From Lonicera japonica (Eukaryota > Streptophyta > Magnoliopsida > Dipsacales > Caprifoliaceae): a stretch of 64,000 nucleotides of DNA. Positions 57,525-64,000 of the stretch are shown here, in pieces. How positions within the stretch are numbered: the stretch's first letter is position 1; every line of letters starts with the position of its first letter. The notes below the pieces were generated by a model. The model made no database searches and was not told where the DNA came from. It saw nothing but the letters and a program-made list of their open reading frames with translations. Both the position numbers and the translations under genes were made by a program. The stretch is from contig CM038468.1 in assembly GCA_021464415.1 (NCBI GenBank), forward strand, positions 806,001-870,000. The letters are read 5' to 3'.

Positions 57525-59596
57525 TATAACACTTTGTATTTATTTTAATGTTAATAATGCCATGTTAATTTAGTATTGTGTGGAGTTTGTAATTTTAGAA
57601 AATTATCTGTTTATAATTTGGAGAAAAGTTCCCTCTGTAAATTGTAGATCTCTGAAATACCTTCCCAGGGACATTAAAATCATCTTAATCGGAGTTCCGA
57701 GCGAGAAGTTATGGCCAAAACAATAAACGAGTGCCAATGCAGGAATTTTGCCTACGGACCGGTATGGAAAATTTGACATATCAGTCTGGCATATGGAATT
57801 TTGGGAAAACTTTGGCTGCAGACCGGTATGCAATTTTCGGCATACCGGTCCGATGTATAAAATTTGGGAAAATTTTGGGCTGCAGACTGGTATCCCCTTT
57901 TCAACATACTGGTCCGTTGTACGTCACAGTGCACTGACTTAGCCCATTTTAAGTTAGGTTTACCCCTATTTTTCACCCAATTTCGACCCAAACCTCCCAT
58001 AAACTTCTAAAGGGTTCTAGAGAGAGAATGAGATGAGTTCTTGAGCGATTCTTGCGTGTTTTTCACTTCTGATTGAAGATTTATGCTCCAAACCAATCAA
58101 ATCATCATCTTCTTCACTATTCATCATCATCAACCTTGAGATCTTTGAGGTTCCATCAAACAAGGCTCAGGTTATCATCTTCTCTTCTTTCTTTTGGTTT
58201 AATAACTTAAGGTAGGGGTTTTCTTGTCTACAAAACTTGATTTTATGGTTTTATTACTCGATAATTTTTGTGTTAATTTTATGTTTAATTAGGAACTTGA
58301 CTATAAGAAAGTTTTATATTGTTCTATGATTTATGACGCTATAAATGCTTGATTCAAGGCAAGTTATGCCATATATACGAGATATAAAGAGTTAATTGAA
58401 TCAAACGAGATGTCTCTTGGTTATATGTATGATATTATTAATGAAAAGGGCTTACTGATAAATTATACATACCAAGGGACATGAAATCAAATTGGTTAGA
58501 ATATATATGGCATAGATTGCTTCATATGCATTATTATCATGTTATGCACGATATATATATACACATACATGTTATTATTGTGTCAACCGGAAGCTCAACA
58601 ATGGCTCGATTGCTTGGAGACAATATTATAGCTCATACTTCAGTTACTTATTATTTGGGAAACTAGTATCATGTATTTATGTGATAGAGAGCTTATGTCT
58701 CTCGAGAATCGAAAACTGTATCGGATGTATATTGAATGTATAGTGTTTGCCGAGATGGGAAAATAAGCAGGGCTCAGTGCCCTTGGGTTGAAAAGCCCTA
58801 AACCTATGGGGGGGCAACGTTTGGCCTCCTATAAGCCACCAGTATGGAGCCCAAAAACCTAGGCAAATTGGTAAGACACTATAGCTTTTGTTGTTATCTA
58901 TGTTTACATGGGATCGAGATGATTGATCCCAAGGCTGCTATTGTCTGTATTCATACGGGATCGGGACAATTGATCCCAGGGTATCAACTTGATGATCTTA
59001 CACCTTAGTAGCAATGGAATATACTCACAGCTCAGGCTCTCTATTATATGGTAATCGGTTGACACGGGAAGTAACCTGCATTAGCACGTTCATGCATCGT
59101 TACTTGATGATAATGATTCTTGTTGATATTATTTAAGCAAACATGGTTTGAAAGATGTGATTATAAGTATATTTTCAAACATATACCCTATACCCCTACT
59201 GAGCAAATAGCTCACCCCTGTTTTCTTTAAAACATTACAGATACTCATGAGTCCCATGAAGATAAATAAGCAACGGTATCAGGGACGAGGTAGAGGCTTT
59301 GATACAAACATATTTGTGATGTGTATATATTTTTTTCGGGAAGCCACGGCTAGCCTGATGATTGTATATACTTTGGAAATTCGTGTGGTTTGGGTTTTAT
59401 ATATGTGTGTGTGTGTGATGCATTCTTGAATGTTATAAAATATTTCTATACCCCATGTTTAATAATACTTGATATACGTGTTGTTGTTTATTTGTTTTCT
59501 TCCTATACACTTATCTTAGTCTTACTAAGATGGATTAATAACACTCCAAGCCTTAATTTCGAGTGTTATCATCTAGATTAAGGCGGGGGTGTTACA
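57525..59596 (+). mobile_element. Solo LTR, probably Ty3/gypsy type (2.07 kb)
   Basis: It begins TATAACAC (the expected TGTAACAC with one change) and ends GGGGGTGTTACA, giving inverted ends. Both sides have the 5-bp duplication ctctc (57520-57524, 59597-59601). Inside are phrases typical of long plant gypsy LTRs: TCATCTTAATCGGAGTTCCG, ATACCCCTACTGAGCAAATA with GCTCACCCCT, and GATCCC-rich repeats (58910-58980). A three-copy repeat of about 64 bp built on GACCGGTATG / CATACCGGTC lies at 57752-57915. No coding region is retained, so this is a solo LTR left by recombination. The ctctc target is low complexity, which weakens the evidence a little. Confidence 0.75.
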
Positions 59597-59601
59597 CTCT
59601 C

Positions 59602-62600
59602 TCTCCAGTGGAAGGATAATTAATTTTCTTGTACACTTTATTCCATTGGGTATGATGAAAAGGAAGAACAATACTAAAGAACTTTTGCTCTGGCCCGTGA
59701 ATGGAATATGAGCAAGGAAAAAAATCATTTCTATTTTCATAAACCACCGTTCTTTTTGTAGAGTAAATTTATTGATATATAGAAAAGATAAAATAATATC
59801 TGTTTTTGATATTTCTATAGGCTAAAAAATCATGCAAAAGAGGGGCAAAAGCGTGGGACTGTTCCTTTATCCACATAGGTGGTTAAAGCAAAAAAGACTT
59901 GGTTAACATTTTTAATTTAAAATATTAATTTTATTTAATAGATAGATATTCATCTTAATCAGTTAATATATGTTATATATCTACATAATCTATATATATA
60001 TATAAACACAAATGAACAATACAAGTTTAATAGAGAAATATTGCTGACCCTTTAAATCGAGCCATTGTTACTGGTGGTAAGGTAGAGAGATTTGAGAATT
60101 GAGGTCCAAAGCTATGTCAAAGTTGTTTGATATACCAAAGTATCTGGTGAATTTGAGGATGAAGACCTTTTTTTACTTGATTTCGTTCTAAGAGGCCAAA
60201 AGTGACAATGATACGCATATTTGTAATTCCATCAATTTCTACATCAATCAACCAAAGGGTATCTGATTCCAATTGGAGTTGTTTTGTCTATCTAAACTTA
60301 TGTCAAAAATTGGCTAGAGAGAAATAGTGAATAGAGAGAGAAAGAGAGAGAATGGAGGTGCACGTGGGTGTAATATATGTGAATTGGTTGAGAATGAGGG
60401 AGAATGAAAAAATTTATGTTATAATTGTAGCTCTTTTAATTATTGTAATTTAAGGTAGTATTGTAAGTTTATTAAATTTGACGCAGCTTCATTAAAACAG
60501 TTGAATTTCATCTTCCCTTTATAATATAACATATATTACACGTAAGGTTAATTTTAGTGTATTTATTAAATTAAAGTTAATTATTTAATTCTCTCATAAT
60601 TTAAGTGTGTTGTTTAACCTTTGATTCATGATGTTTTAAAATGCTCACACATAACCCAAAAGGTGTGTGTCTCACTTTGGTCTAAAATTTGAACGGCTCG
60701 TTAAAAAAATTAACAGAATGTCCCATTATACATGCATGACCTAATTAGAGGCGTAAAAAGAAAAATCACCTTAATTTGAACGAGATAAATATATGTATTT
60801 GTTAAAATGAACCCGCAGTGTCCCAAATACCAAATTAAAATGGAGCGGGAGACAATATGTTTGCAAATCCCAGAATATTCTTTATACTTCTTAGAGTGTC
60901 GAATCTATAATATGTATGAAGAGTAACATAACGTTTTTAGTAAACCAATTCACAAGTTGCGTTTGACGTGCATGATAAGATGACAAAATATGATAACTTT
61001 ATCTTATCCCATGTTTGGTATTTGTCATGATTGAATATCGAGGCTGATTATTTATCCCACTAAAACTTCTTGTTAGTGTTATCAGACCCATGCTGACATG
61101 GCGAGTGACTCGTGCAGACACCCCAATTTACAACACCCACAAGAACTCTAAACTCCCGGAAAGTTCACGTAAAGTCCATACTCAATAGCACACTATGATA
61201 CAATATGGAGGGGTTTGTAGCACGACATGCGATAAACCTTCAAACCACAAACCAGCTAGTTTTTGATACATCATTATGTAAGAAGCTTATCATAGGACAG
61301 TTTGCCGTGAGACAAACCGCCCTACTATTTAGGAATGTTGAAAGACATTTTATATTATTTGGAGGAATAATGCAAGACAAACCTCTTAGGGTATTACAAA
61401 TACCTCATACTTCCATTGAATTAATGACACACAATTTACACCATAATTTCATACTTATTTCATATTTCCAACTCTTAAAGCTTTTTAAAAACCCTTCGAT
61501 AATATCATCTGATTTTCAAAAGAAATCTCAAGTCTAATCTCAACACCCAGAGTGTTATATTTTATAATTGAACTGCTAAAAATATCTCAATAGGAAGAGC
61601 AAGTACACATTGGAAGTTTCTCTGTTGCACTTTATTTTATCTTTTATTTTTCATATTATAACGTCGGTAAAGTAATCCATTAAACTTCTCTTTAAATTGA
61701 GTTGTATATTTGCATAGGTGTTTGAATTCTCTATAATGTTGCCTTATTATAACTGTTGTTCTATACACTTTTAGTTGGAAAAACTTATTGTTAAAGTTAC
61801 CGATATTTTGTCATTTTCCATATCATCTTTTCAAAATACTGATAAAACCCTTTTCTAAATTAGAAAAATAAAACCGAATTATCGTCTAAACAAAACAAAG
61901 CATTCAAAATCGAGACCGATAAGTTTTATGTAAGAATACTATCAAGATATATCATGTTTTCCATATAGCCTAAGATATATATAGTAAATTCCATTCAAGA
62001 GTATAATTCCATATTAAATGAATTTTGATAAGACCCAATCTGTTTTAAAGATTCAAAATCAACAAATGAGATATTTAGTATTATTATCTGAAGAAAGTAT
62101 ACCAAATCACCCTCCACTGTTAAAACATATAAAACAAACTTTATCAAAAGTAATTAAACTTTGACAAAACAAAAAATATCGGATCCAAGAATTCACAATT
62201 TTTACCCATTCTCCCGATTTCCCCCCGAGTCAAGTTTACAATAGATATCATTACAAAGCAATAGAAAATTAGTAAATTAAAGTCATCCAAGTTTTACAAT
62301 ATAGAATAAACATATAAGACTGTTAGAGACCGAAAAAGTGGAGCGAGTGACTAACACCTTCCCAATCTGTAATATAGTTTTCGAACCATATAGAATCATG
62401 GGTTCGTAGACAAATGTGTAAGAAAATACTTATTTGTAGCATTTTCACTTATACAACGCTTTTGTTTATTTTCTTGTAAAACATACTCGCAACTCTGAAT
62501 GAACCCTCTTAAATATAGAATATGATAGAGGGATAAACGATATAAATTATCGCTGTATAAAAGCGAATGGACCGTCGTAACTTCCTCTAGTGCTTCATAC

Positions 62601-63067
62601 CCCTAATTTAAGGTTGAGACCATGCCGCGTTTACCAATTTTCACAAATTGGTGAACCAGTCACTAAACCGAATTAGGTTGACAATTAGACCGCGTCTACA
62701 ATTAATCCAGTACAAATCAGATTTAACTGAAGAATTTTTTAAAAACTTGCTCAATTTAAATGAACGAGTGGGTCAATCAAATTGATTCAAAAATCAAAAA
62801 TTAAAAGTCAAAGATTTTGTAGTTAATGAGGAGTATATCTTTTTAAAGAAATTATTAAATTTTAAACTTCTAACCTTATTTACTAATAATAAGTGATTTA
62901 GGTTTTAAATTAAAGTCTAAAAAATTAATTGCATTGTTTGATTAAGAAGGCAAAGAAGAAAAGCATAATCTACAGCTATGTGAACAGATTAATTAAGAAG
63001 TAATATTTTGATTAATTTTGATTTTTTAATTTTAGACTTTCTAGTTTATGATTTTTGTCTTGGTATT
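59602..63067. other. AT-rich intergenic region
   Basis: No gene is supported. 61080-61560 is of mixed composition with an unrecognised 110-codon open stretch (61205-61537). 62325-62720 contains GAGCGAGTGACTAACACCTT and ACCATGCCGCGTTTACC, phrases that recall untranslated parts of gypsy elements, but no boundaries are visible. Confidence 0.4.
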
Positions 63068-63658
63068 CAGAAATGGCAACGGGGCGGTTTTGCTTAAATC
63101 CAAAACCGAACCGAATTTGTTTATCCCGAACAGAAACCGCACCGAAATCGCCATGGTTTTTTTTGAAACCGAAATCGCTCCAAATTAATTTATGGTTAAC
63201 CGAATTCGAACTGCCCCGCCCTGAATATGTAGATTATGGGTCGGGTTGGTCGGGTCACCCCGCCTTGCCCCGAATAACTATTATTTTCAAAAAAATTAGA
63301 GGATTGCCCCCAAAAGTGCGAACAACAATGAAATCTCATCTTTCTGGAGCATTTCGTTAAACAATATTTTTTTTTAAAGGAAACGAACTTCAAAGAGACA
63401 AAGGTAAGAGTTAAAACTCGGAAGAAAAAAAAAAGAGTTAGATTTTTATTAGAAATATATATATATATATATTTTTATATTATATATAATATATATTCGA
63501 GGCGGTTCGAAACGGTTTTTAGAGGTAAAAAAATCGAAATCGAAACCAACCCACAGTGATTTTTTTTTTAAAACCCAACACCAAACCGGTCTTAAAAAAA
63601 CCGCAGCGGATTATATCCGTTCGGTAACCCGACGGGTTGGGTTTTTTTGCCAACTCTA
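63068..63658. mobile_element. Non-autonomous hAT element (591 bp)
   Basis: A perfect 8-bp target duplication, ttggtatt (63060-63067, 63659-63666), flanks the ends CAGAAATGGCAAC and (minus) TAGAGTTGGCAAA. Subterminal repeats of ACCGAACCG, CCGAAATCG and GGGTCGGGT type fill both sides. The interior is AT-rich; the open stretches inside (63055-63393) are by-products of these repeats. Confidence 0.85.
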
Positions 63659-64000
63659 TTGGTATTTTTTATGTTCCATATATTAGTTGTGAAAAGATAA
63701 ATTTATTTTTGTAATTTTGAATACAATATTAATTATTTTTAATTAAATATATTTTTGTCTAGTTCAAACTATCACCGACTAGTTAGACCAGTGACATGCC
63801 CAGTCCCTTTGTTGGTTTGGCATCCGAGCCAGATATAATAACTATACTACTTATTTTAATGAGAGAATGATTAATAAATCTCACTTAAAAAATATAATTG
63901 TTTTATCCTATTCAGATAAAACAAAAAACGTGTGAAACACACCTTAAGAAGTTACCTTAGTGATAAAGACGTAGTTAGAATTATGTGTTAAGTGTATGAT
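63659..64000. other. Intergenic tail of the window
   Basis: AT-rich DNA; nothing recognisable. Confidence 0.4.

Noticed and set aside
57731..58000. Overlapping open frames on both strands near 57.8 kb
   Set aside because: They follow the 64-bp palindromic repeats inside the solo LTR.
61205..61537. 110-codon plus-strand frame as a gene
   Set aside because: No family resemblance is visible; the neighbouring sequence looks like an eroded repeat. Kept only as a remark.

Overview
This is nuclear DNA from a flowering plant, most likely a eudicot. It is AT-rich, gene-poor and repeat-dense. The genes have GT-AG introns. The repeats belong to plant families: Tourist, Stowaway, Mutator-like, hAT and CACTA elements, Ty1/copia, a Ty3-type solo LTR, a Cassandra relic and a plastid ndhF fragment. 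The species cannot be named from sequence alone.

Only two host genes are convincing, both on the minus strand. The first (2323-3298) is a two-exon DUF1685-family gene. Its first exon carries one extra base that breaks an otherwise perfect 178-codon frame. The second (38329-48153) is a complete six-exon gene for a 510-residue H+/myo-inositol symporter of the tonoplast INT1 type. Its introns hold a plastid ndhF fragment, tRNA/SINE-like sequences, a long hairpin and a tandem duplication.

Layout. 1-9160: a Tourist-like MITE, the DUF1685 gene, a Stowaway and two hAT-like elements, then AT-rich DNA. 9165-12712: a Cassandra (5S-bearing TRIM) relic interleaved with a repeat whose other copies form a roughly 3-kb inverted duplication; each arm holds a Tourist-type MITE and one arm has a second MITE nested in it. 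14295-18685: a nearly full-length hAT transposon with a decayed transposase. 18786-23760: a degenerate Ty1/copia element with two diverged LTRs. 23854-24741: an 888-bp Mutator-like foldback element with a 10-bp target duplication. 25000-38300: AT-rich spacer holding a LINE tail, a non-autonomous CACTA element, tandem duplications and a hAT MITE. 38329-48153: INT1. 48843-52477: a train of four MITEs and a frame-preserving 63-bp minisatellite. 55750-59600: LTR-retrotransposon relics and a 2.07-kb solo LTR. 63068-63658: another hAT MITE.

The two genes have no visible functional link. Most of the window records transposon activity. The parts most worth checking are the 9-12.7 kb inverted complex, the 22-bp repeats around the ndhF insertion, and the single-base frameshift in the DUF1685 gene.
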